A DNA stretch of 64,000 nt from Streptomyces sp. SID12501. GTDB taxonomy: Bacteria; Actinomycetota; Actinomycetes; Streptomycetales; Streptomycetaceae. The position numbers and the translations under genes are program-made. Positions 34,160 through 44,915 of this stretch are shown here, one piece after another. The DNA is taken from the NCBI RefSeq assembly GCF_010550245.1, contig NZ_JAAGLU010000019.1, forward strand, positions 124,001-188,000, in the 5' to 3' direction. Positions within the stretch are counted from its first letter, which is position 1. The number at the start of each line of letters is the position of its first letter. A model generated the notes under the pieces. It worked only from the letters and a program-made list of their open reading frames with translations, searched no databases and had not been told where the DNA came from.

Positions 34160-36300
34160 CCGCCGAGCCGGACGGCCCTCAGGACAGACTCCGCAGGTTC
34201 GCGACCATCTGGAGCCGGGCGGTCTACCAGGTGACTTCCACATCAGTCACCCGAGTGGAGTTCGAGGGGCAACTCCTGCCGCTCGCCGGGCGGTTGAGCG
34301 AGGCGTTGCTGGCCAGGACCTTCGACGCCGAGGAGGGCCGGGCGGTCGGTGCCGCGTTGGTCTCCGCGCACTGCACCGACCCCGAGGCGCTCAGCCGCTC
34401 GCTCGACTGCGTGGACGCCTATCTGGTGCTGTACTGCGGCGAGGACGGCCCGCAGGAGGACCTGCGCGCCCGTTCGGCGAGGCTCCAGCACGCCATGGCC
34501 GCCGGATACGCCGGCGCGCTGCGCGACCGGACACTGGCCGAGCAGGAGGCGATCGCATGGGCCGCGCAGAGCGCGCGCAGCGCGGTCGCCGAGGCGCTGC
34601 ACGACAGTGAGGCCCGCTTCCGGGCAGTCTTCGAGGGCGCGGCCATAGGGATCGGCATCGCCGACCTCGACGGGAACATCCTCCAGATCAACGGCGCCCT
34701 GCAACGCATGTTCGGCGGCTCGGAGCAGACCGTACGGGGCCGCAGGGTCACGGACTGGACCCACCCGGACGACGCCCCGCAGGTCTGGCGGCTGTACGAC
34801 GAACTCGTCCGCGGCGATCGTGAGCACTACCACGTCGAGAAGGCGTTCTACCGCCCCGACGGAACGGTCCTGTGGACCAACCTCACGGTCTCCCTGCTGC
34901 GCGACGCCGACGGCCGGCCGCAGTACCAGCTGGCCCTGATGGAGGACACCACCGAGCGCCGGCTCCTCAACCTCCGGCTGCGGTACGAGGCCACGCACGA
35001 TGCGCTCACCGGGCTGCCCAACCGCACACTGTTCTTCGAACGCCTGGAGAAGGCGCTGTCGGCGGGCGATGGCCAGCGTTTCGGCCTGTGCTACCTCGAC
35101 CTCGACGGCTTCAAGACCATCAACGACAGCCTCGGCCACGCGGCCGGCGACCGGCTGCTCGTCGAGGTCGCCGACCGGCTGCAGTCCTGCGCGACCGCGC
35201 CGGGCGAGATGGTGGCCCGGCTCGGCGGTGACGAGTTCGTGGCGCTGACCACCGGCCCCGACACCGAACGCGAGGTCGACGAACTCGCCAACCGCATCAT
35301 GAACGCGATGATCGCACCGGTCAGCGTCGACGGCCGGGAGCTGACCGTGCGCGGCAGCATCGGCATCGTGGAGGGCCCGGCGGGTGAGCGTGGCCCGGCG
35401 GAAGTACTGCGCAGCGCCGACATCACGATGTACCGGGCCAAGTCGGCGGGCGGCAACCGTTTCGAACTGGCCGATCCCGAGGCCGACCTGCGGGCGATCA
35501 CCCGCCACGGGCTCACCACGGCGCTGCCGGCCGCCCTGGACCGGAAAGAGTTCTTCATCGAGTACCAGCCGCTGGTGAACCTGGGCGACGGCAGTGTCCG
35601 CGGCGCCGAGGCTCTGGTGCGCTGGCTGCATCCGCAGCACGGCGTCCTCGGCCCCGACCGCTTCATCCCGCTCGCCGAACACACCGGCCTGATCGTCCCG
35701 CTCGGCCGCTGGGTCCTGGAACAGTCGGTGCGCCAGGCCCGTGACTGGCAGGACCAGTTCGGGGGACACCCGGCCGGCGGCCCGCTGTGCATCAACGTCA
35801 ACCTGTCCCCGTGCCAGCTCACCCATCCCGGCCTGGTGCAGGACACCGTCGACATCCTGGAACGCGCGGGCCTCGAACCCGAGGCCCTGTGCCTGGAGGT
35901 GACGGAGTCGGCGTTGATCGGCGCCGACGACGACCTCCTCAAACCCCTGCGTCGCCTTGCCGAGATGGGCGTCGACATCGCGCTGGACGACTTCGGCACC
36001 GGCTACTCGAACCTCGCCAACCTGCGCCGCCTCCCGGTGAGCATCCTCAAGCTCGACCGCTCCTTCACCCAGGGGATGCAGCAGTTCCCGGCGGACCCCG
36101 TAGACCTCAAGATCGTCGAGGGAATCGTCTCCCTCGCCCACAGCCTGAACCTCACGGTCACGGTCGAGGGCGTCGAGACGGGCGCCCAGGCGGAGCAGCT
36201 CCGCATACTCGGCTGCGACACGGCCCAGGGCTGGTACTACGCCCGCCCCGGCCCCCCGGACCGCCTGCACGACCTGGTTCTGGCGGACGCGGCGGGGTGA
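34156..36300 (+). CDS. rmdA: PAS-GGDEF-EAL c-di-GMP turnover protein, RmdA-like
   Basis: A 714-aa cytoplasmic protein. The first 150 residues are helical. A PAS domain follows (about 150-275, SEARFRAVFEGAAIGIGIADLDG). The GGDEF domain (about 285-445) has an intact active-site loop RLGGDEF, so diguanylate cyclase activity is possible. The EAL domain (about 460-705) has EALVRW, NVNLSPCQL, ESALIG, DDFGTGYSNL and KLDRSF, so phosphodiesterase activity is also expected. The symbol rests on domain order and on gene order that I recall for S. coelicolor rmdA (SCO0928) next to LysR and sdh genes. The GTG start overlaps the methyltransferase stop codon. It probably influences sporulation and development. 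Confidence 0.82.
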   Translation: MTAEPDGPQDRLRRFATIWSRAVYQVTSTSVTRVEFEGQLLPLAGRLSEALLARTFDAEEGRAVGAALVSAHCTDPEALSRSLDCVDAYLVLYCGEDGPQEDLRARSARLQHAMAAGYAGALRDRTLAEQEAIAWAAQSARSAVAEALHDSEARFRAVFEGAAIGIGIADLDGNILQINGALQRMFGGSEQTVRGRRVTDWTHPDDAPQVWRLYDELVRGDREHYHVEKAFYRPDGTVLWTNLTVSLLRDADGRPQYQLALMEDTTERRLLNLRLRYEATHDALTGLPNRTLFFERLEKALSAGDGQRFGLCYLDLDGFKTINDSLGHAAGDRLLVEVADRLQSCATAPGEMVARLGGDEFVALTTGPDTEREVDELANRIMNAMIAPVSVDGRELTVRGSIGIVEGPAGERGPAEVLRSADITMYRAKSAGGNRFELADPEADLRAITRHGLTTALPAALDRKEFFIEYQPLVNLGDGSVRGAEALVRWLHPQHGVLGPDRFIPLAEHTGLIVPLGRWVLEQSVRQARDWQDQFGGHPAGGPLCINVNLSPCQLTHPGLVQDTVDILERAGLEPEALCLEVTESALIGADDDLLKPLRRLAEMGVDIALDDFGTGYSNLANLRRLPVSILKLDRSFTQGMQQFPADPVDLKIVEGIVSLAHSLNLTVTVEGVETGAQAEQLRILGCDTAQGWYYARPGPPDRLHDLVLADAAG

Positions 36301-36308
36301 CCCCACCC

Positions 36309-36336
36309 AGGGGCGCGGGGAACTGCGTGACCAGCC
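36309..36336. repeat. Short GC-rich intergenic repeat, copy 3 (partial)
   Basis: aggggcgcgggg followed by aactgcgtgaccagcc resembles the ends of the repeats at 5779 and 11616 but lacks their central run. A partial inverted match (ctcgcgccccggcac) follows at about 36364. It lies between the convergent rmdA-like and LysR genes. Confidence 0.5.
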
Positions 36337-36390
36337 ATGTACTACCTGAGCTGTGTCCACAACCCTCGCGCCCCGGCACCACAGCGGCCC

Positions 36391-37275
36391 TTACCGCTCA
36401 AGCAGCATCCGCTGCAACTCCCGAGCCGCCCGTGGCGGAGCCACATCGCTCCTATGGGCCAGGGCAATCGCCCTGAACAACCCCGGCCGAGCCAACGGAG
36501 TCACCCGTAGCCCGCGCCCCGACCGGCTTGCCACCATGCGTGGTACGACGGCCACGCCCAGGCCCGCCCGCACAAACCCCAGCACCGCGTCCATCTCTCC
36601 GCCCTCCACCGCGAAGTCCGGCTCGAACCCGGCGGAGCGACACGCGGCCACGGTCAGTTCCCGCAGGTCGTAGCCGTGCCGGAACATCACCAGGCGCTCG
36701 CCCTCCAGGTCGGCGACGCGGACGGTGCGCCGGCCCCGGCCGGGCGCGGGCGCGTCCGGGGACGACACCACCACCAGGTCCTCCCGCAGGATCTCCACCG
36801 TGGTCAGAGCCGGGGACGGGGTCGGCAGCGGAAGGACGACCAGGGCCAGGTCCAGGGCGCCGCGCGCCAGCTCCCGTACGAGGTCGTGCGAGCCGCCCTC
36901 CTCGATCAGCAGCCGGATGCCGGGATAGCGGTCGTGGAAGGCGCGCAGCACGTCCGGCAGCAGACCCGTGCACAGGCTCGGCGTCGCGCCCAGCCGGATC
37001 CGCCCGGACCGGAGCTGGACCAGTTCCTGCACCTCGTGCCGGGCCGTGTCCGCGTCGGCCAGGATGCGCCGGGCCAGCGGCAGGAGCGCCTCGCCCGCGT
37101 CCGTGAGGGTGATGTTGCCGCGGGCCCGAAGGAACAGCTCGGCCCCCAACTCCCTTTCCAGCGACTTGATCTGCTGGGAGAGCGACGGCTGCGCGACATG
37201 GACGAGATCGGCGGCGCGGGTGAAGTGCCGGGTCTCGGCGACCGCCACGAAGTACTGGAGCTGCTGGAACTGCAT
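36391..37275 (-). CDS. LysR family transcriptional regulator
   Basis: A 294-aa regulator. The N-terminal winged helix (MQFQQLQYFVAVAETRHFTRAADLVHVAQPSLSQQI) is canonical, and the C-terminal periplasmic-binding-like effector domain spans about 90-290. It is divergent from the sdhCAB operon with a palindromic LysR-type site between them, so it probably controls that operon and itself. The effector is unknown; a C4-dicarboxylate would be logical. Confidence 0.92.
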   Translation of the reverse strand: MQFQQLQYFVAVAETRHFTRAADLVHVAQPSLSQQIKSLERELGAELFLRARGNITLTDAGEALLPLARRILADADTARHEVQELVQLRSGRIRLGATPSLCTGLLPDVLRAFHDRYPGIRLLIEEGGSHDLVRELARGALDLALVVLPLPTPSPALTTVEILREDLVVVSSPDAPAPGRGRRTVRVADLEGERLVMFRHGYDLRELTVAACRSAGFEPDFAVEGGEMDAVLGFVRAGLGVAVVPRMVASRSGRGLRVTPLARPGLFRAIALAHRSDVAPPRAARELQRMLLER

Positions 37276-37294
37276 GCGTCCAGGATAAGGCGCT

Positions 37295-37311
37295 CATAGG
37301 CATTGACTATG
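37295..37311. promoter_or_regulatory. Predicted LysR operator
   Basis: CATAG-N7-CTATG is a perfect 17-bp interrupted palindrome with the T-N11-A core typical of LysR proteins. It lies 20 bases before the regulator start and 60 before sdhC. Confidence 0.65.
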
Positions 37312-37370
37312 GAAACGAGCTGTTCCATGTCTTGGACCGATCAGAGTCTCTCGGCCTAGCGTCTTGACCC

Positions 37371-38078
37371 ATGGCTCTGGCAACGCGGACGGACCGAAGG
37401 TCGTCCATGGCACGCACGGTCTGGGACAGCTCCGTCGGCAAGAAGACCGTGATGGCCGTGAGCGGTCTGATCATGCTGCTGTATCTCGTCGTCCACATGA
37501 TCGGCAACCTGAAGATCTTCTTCGGGCCCGGCGAGTTCAACCACTACGCCCACTGGCTGCGCACGGTCGGCGAGCCCTTCATGCACTACGAGTGGACGCT
37601 CTGGCTCGTCCGCGTCGTGCTCGTGGCCGCCGTCGTCGCGCACGCCACCTCCGCCTACCAGCTCAGCCGACGTGACATCCGGGCCCGGCCGGGCAAGTAC
37701 GTGCACAGGAAGGCACGGACGAGCTATGCGACGCGCACCATGCGCTGGGGCGGGACCATCCTCGGTCTCTTCATCGTCTGGCACGTCCTCGACCTGACCA
37801 CCGGCACCGTCCACTCGGGCGGCTTCCAGCCGGGCCACCCCTACCAGAACGTCGTCGACACCTTCTCCACCTGGTACGGCAACGTCATCTACATCGTCGC
37901 GGTGCTCGCCCTCGGCCTGCACATCCGGCACGGCTTCTGGAGCGCGGCCCAGACCCTCGGCGTCGGCAGCCGCACCCGCGACCGCGCCCTCAAGACCGGC
38001 GCCGACGTCCTCGCACTGCTGCTCACGGCCGGATTCCTCGCCGTACCCGTGGGCGTCATGACCGGAGTGGTGAGCTGA
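37371..38078 (+). CDS. sdhC: Succinate dehydrogenase/fumarate reductase cytochrome b subunit
   Basis: A 235-aa membrane protein with five hydrophobic helices, as in the single-subunit diheme (B-type) anchors of Gram-positive bacteria. Conserved histidines in LVVHMIGNLK, NHYAHWLRT, VAHATSAYQ, VWHVLDLTTG and HIRHGFWSA can serve as heme ligands. It anchors SdhAB and exchanges electrons with menaquinone. ATG 37371 was kept; the ATG at 37407 (MARTVWDSSVGKK), with GAAGG upstream, is a credible alternative. It is the first gene of sdhCAB. Confidence 0.92.
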   Translation: MALATRTDRRSSMARTVWDSSVGKKTVMAVSGLIMLLYLVVHMIGNLKIFFGPGEFNHYAHWLRTVGEPFMHYEWTLWLVRVVLVAAVVAHATSAYQLSRRDIRARPGKYVHRKARTSYATRTMRWGGTILGLFIVWHVLDLTTGTVHSGGFQPGHPYQNVVDTFSTWYGNVIYIVAVLALGLHIRHGFWSAAQTLGVGSRTRDRALKTGADVLALLLTAGFLAVPVGVMTGVVS

Positions 38079-40036
<1,958 letters not shown>

Positions 40037-40040
<4 letters not shown>

Positions 40041-40786
40041 AGCTCACCCTGCGCGTCTGGCGGCAGCGCGCCGCGGACGCCGACGGCGCCATGTCCACGT
40101 ACGAGGTGGACGGCGTCTCGGCCGACATGTCCTTCCTGGAGATGCTCGACACCCTCAACGAGGAACTCATCCTCAAGGGCGACGACCCGGTCGCCTTCGA
40201 CCACGACTGCCGTGAGGGCATCTGCGGCGCGTGCTCGCTCGTCATCAACGGCGACGCGCACGGGCCCGAGCGCACCACCACCTGCCAGCTCCACATGCGG
40301 TCCTTCGCCGACGGCGACACCATCGACGTCGAACCGTGGCGTGCCGCAGCCTTCCCGGTGGTGAAGGATCTCGTCGTCGACCGGTCGGCCTTCGACCGGA
40401 TCATCCAGGCCGGCGGCTACGTCACCGCCCCCACCGGCGCCGCCCCCGAGGCGCACGCCACCCCCGTACCGAAACCGGACGCCGACTTCGCCTTCGAGCA
40501 CGCCGAGTGCATCGGCTGCGGGGCATGCGTGGCCGCCTGCCCGAACGGGGCGGCGATGCTCTTCACCTCCGCCAAGGTCAACCACCTGAACGTGCTGCCG
40601 CAGGGGGCGCCCGAGCGGGAGACCCGGGTGCTCGACATGGTCGCCCAGATGGACGAGGAGGGGTTCGGCGGCTGCACCCTCGCCGGGGAGTGCGCCACCG
40701 CCTGCCCCAAGGGCATCCCCCTCGTCTCCATCACCGGGATGAACAGGGAGTGGCTGCGGGCGACGCGCAAAGTGTCCGGACGCTGA
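40037..40786 (+). CDS. sdhB: Succinate dehydrogenase/fumarate reductase iron-sulfur subunit
   Basis: A 249-aa protein. The N-terminal [2Fe-2S] domain has DCREGICGACSLVINGDAHG and TTTCQLH. The C-terminal ferredoxin domain holds CIGCGACVAACPN and CTLAGECATACPKGI for the [4Fe-4S] and [3Fe-4S] clusters. It passes electrons from FAD to heme and quinone. It overlaps sdhA by ATGA, completing sdhCAB. A terminator follows. Confidence 0.95.
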
Positions 40787-40817
40787 CCCCAGAACGTTCG
40801 CCGGCGAGGTGCGGACG

Positions 40818-40853
40818 GGCGGGACCGGAGTGGTGCTCTGCCCCGGTCCCGCC
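40818..40853 (+). terminator. Terminator of the sdhCAB operon
   Basis: A perfect 11-bp inverted repeat (40818-40828 with 40843-40853) with a 14-base loop lies about 30 bases beyond sdhB. Confidence 0.7.
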
Positions 40854-41004
40854 AGGCACCCCTGGCATTCAACAAGCTCACACCCCACCTCTCTTCGAGA
40901 GTCACGCGCCGGACAGCCGCGGTCGGAAGAACTGATACGGCCGGACGTAACGGGACCGGCCAGCTCACCCCTCGCCGTCCCCGGCCCGTGACCAGGAGAG
41001 AGCC

Positions 41005-41778
41005 ATGACCGGCGTTTCCACCATCGAACGTCCTCCGCTCCCCGCCACACCCACCCGCTACACCGTCACCCTCGCCCGCGACGAGGACGACGTACGAGCC
41101 GCGCAGCGACTGCGCCACGACGTCTTCGCCGGTGAGCTCGGCGCCCTGCTGTCCTCCCCGCAGCCCGGCCTCGACATCGACCCCTTCGACGCCTACTGCG
41201 ACCACCTGCTGGTCCGCGACACGTCCACCGGCCAGGTCGTCGGCACCTACCGGCTGCTGCCCCCGGAGCGGGCCGCGATCGCCGGAAGCCTGTACTCCGA
41301 GGGCGAGTTCGACATCTCCCCGCTCGACGCGATCCGCCCCGGCCTTGTCGAGGTCGGCCGCTCCTGCGTCAGCCCCGACCACCGGGACGGCGCGGTCATC
41401 GGCCTCATCTGGGCCGGGATCGCCCGCTACATGGTCGACCGGGGCCACGAATGGCTCGCCGGCTGCTGCTCCGTCCCGCTCTCCGACGGCGGCACCCTCG
41501 CCGCCGGCACCTGGGACCGCGTCCGGGCCAAGCACCTGGCCCCGGAGGAGTACCGGGTACGCCCGCTGCTGCCCTGGTCCGCCGACGGTGTGACCCGCCC
41601 GGCCGGCCGCACCGAACTGCCCCCGCTCCTGCGCGGCTACGTCCGCCTCGGCGCCTGGGTCTGCGGGGAGCCCGCCCACGACCCGGACTTCGGGGTCGCC
41701 GACCTGTACGTGCTGCTGTCGATGCGCCGGATCAACCAGCGCTATCTGCGGCACTTCCTCTCCCTCGTCCCGGCCTGA
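41005..41778 (+). CDS. olsB: OlsB-type L-ornithine N-acyltransferase
   Basis: A 257-aa GNAT-like acyltransferase. Family features are RYTVTLARDEDDVRAAQRLRHDVFAGELGA, the DYCDHLLV-like core (DAYCDHLLVRD), GTYRLLPP, the VEVGRSCVSPDHRDG block and the ending DPDFGVADLYVLLSM. It makes 3-hydroxyacyl-ornithine (lyso-ornithine lipid) from acyl-ACP and ornithine. AGGAGAG lies 7 bases before the ATG. It shares one base with the downstream olsA gene, which completes ornithine-lipid synthesis. Confidence 0.9.
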   Translation: MTGVSTIERPPLPATPTRYTVTLARDEDDVRAAQRLRHDVFAGELGALLSSPQPGLDIDPFDAYCDHLLVRDTSTGQVVGTYRLLPPERAAIAGSLYSEGEFDISPLDAIRPGLVEVGRSCVSPDHRDGAVIGLIWAGIARYMVDRGHEWLAGCCSVPLSDGGTLAAGTWDRVRAKHLAPEEYRVRPLLPWSADGVTRPAGRTELPPLLRGYVRLGAWVCGEPAHDPDFGVADLYVLLSMRRINQRYLRHFLSLVPA

Positions 41779-42614
41779 TGAGCGTCTGGCTGCCCAGCGC
41801 GCCCTGCACCCCCAGGGCGTGCGTGGAGACGACGGGATCCACAACGGCCGTACCCCTGGCCGTGCTGCGACTGGTGACCGTCCTGGTCGTCCTGCTCGCC
41901 GGCATCATGCTGTGCCCCCTCGGCAGGCAGATCCCTGCCGGGTGGGTACGGCGCTGGGCCCGCACCATCGTGCGGGCCGCGGGGGTCCGGCTCCGGGTGA
42001 GCGGCCCCACCGCGCCCACCGGGGGCGTACTGCTGGTCGCCAACCACATCTCGTGGCTGGACATCCCGCTGCTGGCCGCCGTACGACCGGCGAGGATGCT
42101 CGCCAAGGCCGAGATCCGGCGGTGGCCGGTGGCGGGCGCGCTGACCGCGACCAGCGGTGCGCTGTTCATCGAGCGCGACCGGCTGCGGGCACTGCCGGGG
42201 ACCGTCGCGAAGATCGCCGACGCGCTGCGCGAGGGCACGGCGGTCGTCGCCTTCCCCGAGGGCAGCACCTGGTGCGGCAAGGCCCAGGGCCACTTCCGCC
42301 GGGCGGTGTTCCAGGCCGCGCTGGACGCAGGCGTCCCCGTCCAGCCGGTGCACCTGCACTACCGGCTCACCGGGGGAGCGGCCAGCACGGCGCCCGCCTT
42401 CGTCGGCGAGGACTCGTTGCTCACGTCGGTGTGGCGGGTGGTGTCGGCGCGGGGGCTGGTGGCGGAGGTGGAGGTGCGGGACGCCATAGCGCCGGGAAGC
42501 CATCGGGACCGGCGTGCCCTGGCGCGTGCGGCGCAGCCGCAGCTGCTTGCACCACATGATCCCGCAAAGGTGCTCCGCCAGCAGCGCGGTGACCTGCGCC
42601 GCGACCTTCGGTGA
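41778..42614 (+). CDS. olsA: OlsA-type lyso-ornithine lipid O-acyltransferase (PlsC family)
   Basis: A 278-aa 1-acylglycerol-3-phosphate acyltransferase family protein. An N-terminal membrane segment (VLRLVTVLVVLLAGIMLCPLG) precedes the catalytic NHISWLD (HxxxxD), the IERDR segment and the FPEGSTWCG block. With olsB it should produce ornithine lipid, a phosphorus-free membrane lipid. The ATG overlaps the olsB stop codon by one base. The last ~30 residues (QLLAPHDPAKVLRQQRGDLR) are poorly conserved in kind and may be an extension read into the flanking unusual DNA. Confidence 0.88.
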   Translation: MSVWLPSAPCTPRACVETTGSTTAVPLAVLRLVTVLVVLLAGIMLCPLGRQIPAGWVRRWARTIVRAAGVRLRVSGPTAPTGGVLLVANHISWLDIPLLAAVRPARMLAKAEIRRWPVAGALTATSGALFIERDRLRALPGTVAKIADALREGTAVVAFPEGSTWCGKAQGHFRRAVFQAALDAGVPVQPVHLHYRLTGGAASTAPAFVGEDSLLTSVWRVVSARGLVAEVEVRDAIAPGSHRDRRALARAAQPQLLAPHDPAKVLRQQRGDLRRDLR

Positions 42615-43016
42615 CGAGACACACGTGATCAGCACCGACGGCGGCGGGTTCCCGGAATGAGGTAACCGACGTGGCGGAGGACCCGCGGGCCGACCCTGGT
42701 CACCAGCCCGACTGCGATGTCCACTCGCCGCGCAGCGACACCCGACTGGAGGCCGAGGACCGACTCGCGGACATGCTGCTCCTGGGCGAACCGAACGCGG
42801 GAGACCGAGTCTGCGCAGACGCGGCGGACGCGGCGACGGAGGTGCGGGTCTGCCAAGGGGCGGAGCTGTCGAGTCGGCCTTCCGGCCGATTCGCACACGG
42901 CCGGATTTGATGCTGCGCGGATCTGGTCCAGCCGGGATTCTGTGGACTCTGTACCGGGAAGCGTCGTAGAGGACGGCCTGTGCACGTCACGGCACCCTCT
43001 TGGGGGAGGACGTCGG
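42615..43016. other. Gap between olsA and the motif-sharing pair
   Basis: About 400 bases with weak coding character. The only start-supported frame is the 79-codon ORF at 42671. Nothing like an RNA, terminator or operator was recognised. It may be a junction left by insertion of the downstream pair. Confidence 0.4.
42671..42910 (+). CDS. Doubtful small ORF
   Basis: GTG start, 79 residues, acidic middle (TRLEAEDRLADMLLLGEPNAGDR) and a few bases with partial Shine-Dalgarno (gaggt). Third-position GC bias is weaker than in neighbouring genes. It matches no family I know. It may be a gene fragment or chance frame. Confidence 0.22.
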   Translation: MAEDPRADPGHQPDCDVHSPRSDTRLEAEDRLADMLLLGEPNAGDRVCADAADAATEVRVCQGAELSSRPSGRFAHGRI

Positions 43017-44915
43017 GTGGGAACTTCCACGCAGGAGCGGCGAGAACGCTATTTCCAAGCCATCTCGGTTCATCCGAGTGCGATATCGGCCACGACGTCC
43101 GAGGTACCCGCGGCAGAACCGGTCGAGGAGGGGGCAGAGCGCACGCCTCCCAGAGAGGCGACCAGGCGACTGTGCGCCGCCGCGCACGCTCGTCCCGATC
43201 GGCTGGAGCCGCTCGGAGCGGCTGCGCGGCACCTCACGACTCATGGATGGGGCCTCGCCTCGGTGCGCGCGCTCCTGGCCGAAGAACGTCCCCGATGGGA
43301 GCCGGAGGGCACGACCTGTCCTCCGCTGGGTGAGCCGCTCGCCAGGTGGGCGATCGGGAAAATACTTCTGTCGCGTCTACGCGTGGTGCCCTCTTACGGC
43401 TTCGATCTCGGCCCTGTCCTCGCGCACTGCCTCGCCGCACGCCGACAGTGGCGCGTGCGCCGCACGGTACTCGTGGCCGTCCTGGGCTGGATTGCGTACC
43501 GCTTCCCGCTCGGTGTGGCGCTGTGGGCGTTCACGGTCGCGCTCGCGCTGGCGGTCGCCTGGCCCCCTCGGCGCACGCTGTGGCGCGCCAGACCACGGCG
43601 CAGCCGGTTCAGCCGGACATGGGGCGGCGCGATCGCTATGGTCCTGCTTCCGTCGCTGGTGATGCTGTTCCGTCCCACGAGCCGGGTGGCGGGGGAGACC
43701 CTGGCGGCGGTCGAGTTCGCCGCGCTGGCCTACCTGGGTGTACGGATCGTGGACCGGCTCGTCGCGGTCGTCTACGCCCTGGTCTGCGACCGGGGCGGCC
43801 GCGATCCGTGGACGGGACCGAGGCTGCGGGGCCGGATCACCGCGATCGAACGCGCGCAGAACGGCAACGCTCTCCCGTATGAACTCGACGCCGGCTACTG
43901 GCGCTTTATCGGAGCCGGCAACGCCCTCTGGCGTCGGGCGACGATCAGTATCAAGCTGCAGGGCGAGAAGGACGACGAGGACGAGGAGATACGTAAGGAC
44001 TACGTTTCCTTCGACACCGACGAACTGCTTACGGCCGTGAGCCAGGACCTGGAGGATCTACGGATCGCGGAGCCACCGTCCCGGCCGTTGGAGTGCGAGG
44101 TCCGCTACGTTCGGGGCGGGCCGTCCCGGCGCTGGGCCCGTCTGTCGAAGAACCCCTCCGACGCGGGCGCCGAAGGCGACGCAGGCACCGACGCCGACGA
44201 GTACGCCCAGTGGGGGCGGTCACCGGACGAGGGTGGTTCCGAGAACGTCGTCCGCCACTACCTGTCCGCGCAGGTCGAAACCTGGTCCGGACAGCTGGTC
44301 ATCACCGTGCTGGCCTCGGCGGTAATCGAGGGTCAGGAACTGCACTTCGTCGTGCGCCCCCATGTCCTGCCACCGCTCTTCGACGACATCGAGGAGGCTG
44401 TGGACCCCGAGGTACTGCGCCGGATCACCACATTCGCACAGATCCCCGTACAGGCCGTAGGCGATCTCGTGGCACTTGGGCACGGATGGTGGCAATTTTT
44501 CAGGTGGTGGGCACGCGAGAGCGAGGAGACGGCGTCGGGCGAGCAGTTGGCCAAAGTCCCGAAGCGGCCGATGCCCACAAGCCTGCGAGAGCGCTACACG
44601 CCCGTCTACACGGACGACATGCACGTGTCCGAGGACGCCGTAAGGCATGTGACGATCGTTCAGTCCTCCATGTTCTCCACGGTCGAGGACTTCCTTGAAC
44701 TCAAGGGAGTCGACGTCACGGAGTTCAAGCGCCAAGTGCAGAAGATCATGACGGTCATCCACGCCGGCGACAACAACATCATCCAGACGGTGACGGCCGG
44801 CCGGGACGCCCGCGACGTACGTCAGGGTGCGGACGCCGCACATGACCGACAGGCGAGTCGTCCCGCCGATCGGGACGAGAGCGACAAGGCGACAGAGAAG
44901 GGTGACGGGGAATGA
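43017..44915 (+). CDS. Four-TM protein of unknown family with C-terminal NNxIQ motif
   Basis: A 632-aa protein. Residues 1-145 are soluble, with a Glu/Pro-rich stretch. Hydrophobic helices lie at about 150-183 (two, hairpin-like), 204-218 and 226-256. A large mixed cytoplasmic part follows (260-560), split by an acidic linker (378-410). The C-terminus has, at residues 581-603, an N/Q/G-rich motif in two pseudo-repeats (AGDNNIIQTVT and AGRDARDVRQ), then a charged tail. The next gene encodes nearly the same motif at its N-terminus. GTG 43017 has GGGAGG 9 bases upstream; the frame is open further back without a ribosome site. No enzymatic motif was recognised. The overlap with the next gene implies coupling. 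A conflict or signalling effector is inferred, not shown. Confidence 0.78.
   Translation: MGTSTQERRERYFQAISVHPSAISATTSEVPAAEPVEEGAERTPPREATRRLCAAAHARPDRLEPLGAAARHLTTHGWGLASVRALLAEERPRWEPEGTTCPPLGEPLARWAIGKILLSRLRVVPSYGFDLGPVLAHCLAARRQWRVRRTVLVAVLGWIAYRFPLGVALWAFTVALALAVAWPPRRTLWRARPRRSRFSRTWGGAIAMVLLPSLVMLFRPTSRVAGETLAAVEFAALAYLGVRIVDRLVAVVYALVCDRGGRDPWTGPRLRGRITAIERAQNGNALPYELDAGYWRFIGAGNALWRRATISIKLQGEKDDEDEEIRKDYVSFDTDELLTAVSQDLEDLRIAEPPSRPLECEVRYVRGGPSRRWARLSKNPSDAGAEGDAGTDADEYAQWGRSPDEGGSENVVRHYLSAQVETWSGQLVITVLASAVIEGQELHFVVRPHVLPPLFDDIEEAVDPEVLRRITTFAQIPVQAVGDLVALGHGWWQFFRWWARESEETASGEQLAKVPKRPMPTSLRERYTPVYTDDMHVSEDAVRHVTIVQSSMFSTVEDFLELKGVDVTEFKRQVQKIMTVIHAGDNNIIQTVTAGRDARDVRQGADAAHDRQASRPADRDESDKATEKGDGE
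44757..44825 (+). repeat. Shared N/Q/G motif, copy in the membrane protein
   Basis: Codes for 23 residues, I-H-A-G-D-N-N-I-I-Q..V-R-Q, with two internal pseudo-repeats each built as AG-x(2-5)-[IV]-x-Q. At least twelve positions are identical to the copy at 44978. Confidence 0.75.

Noticed and set aside
42629..43030. 133-codon minus-strand frame opposite the gap after olsA
   Set aside because: It is arginine-rich with no ribosome site; although a short part looks protein-like, I could not match it to any family.
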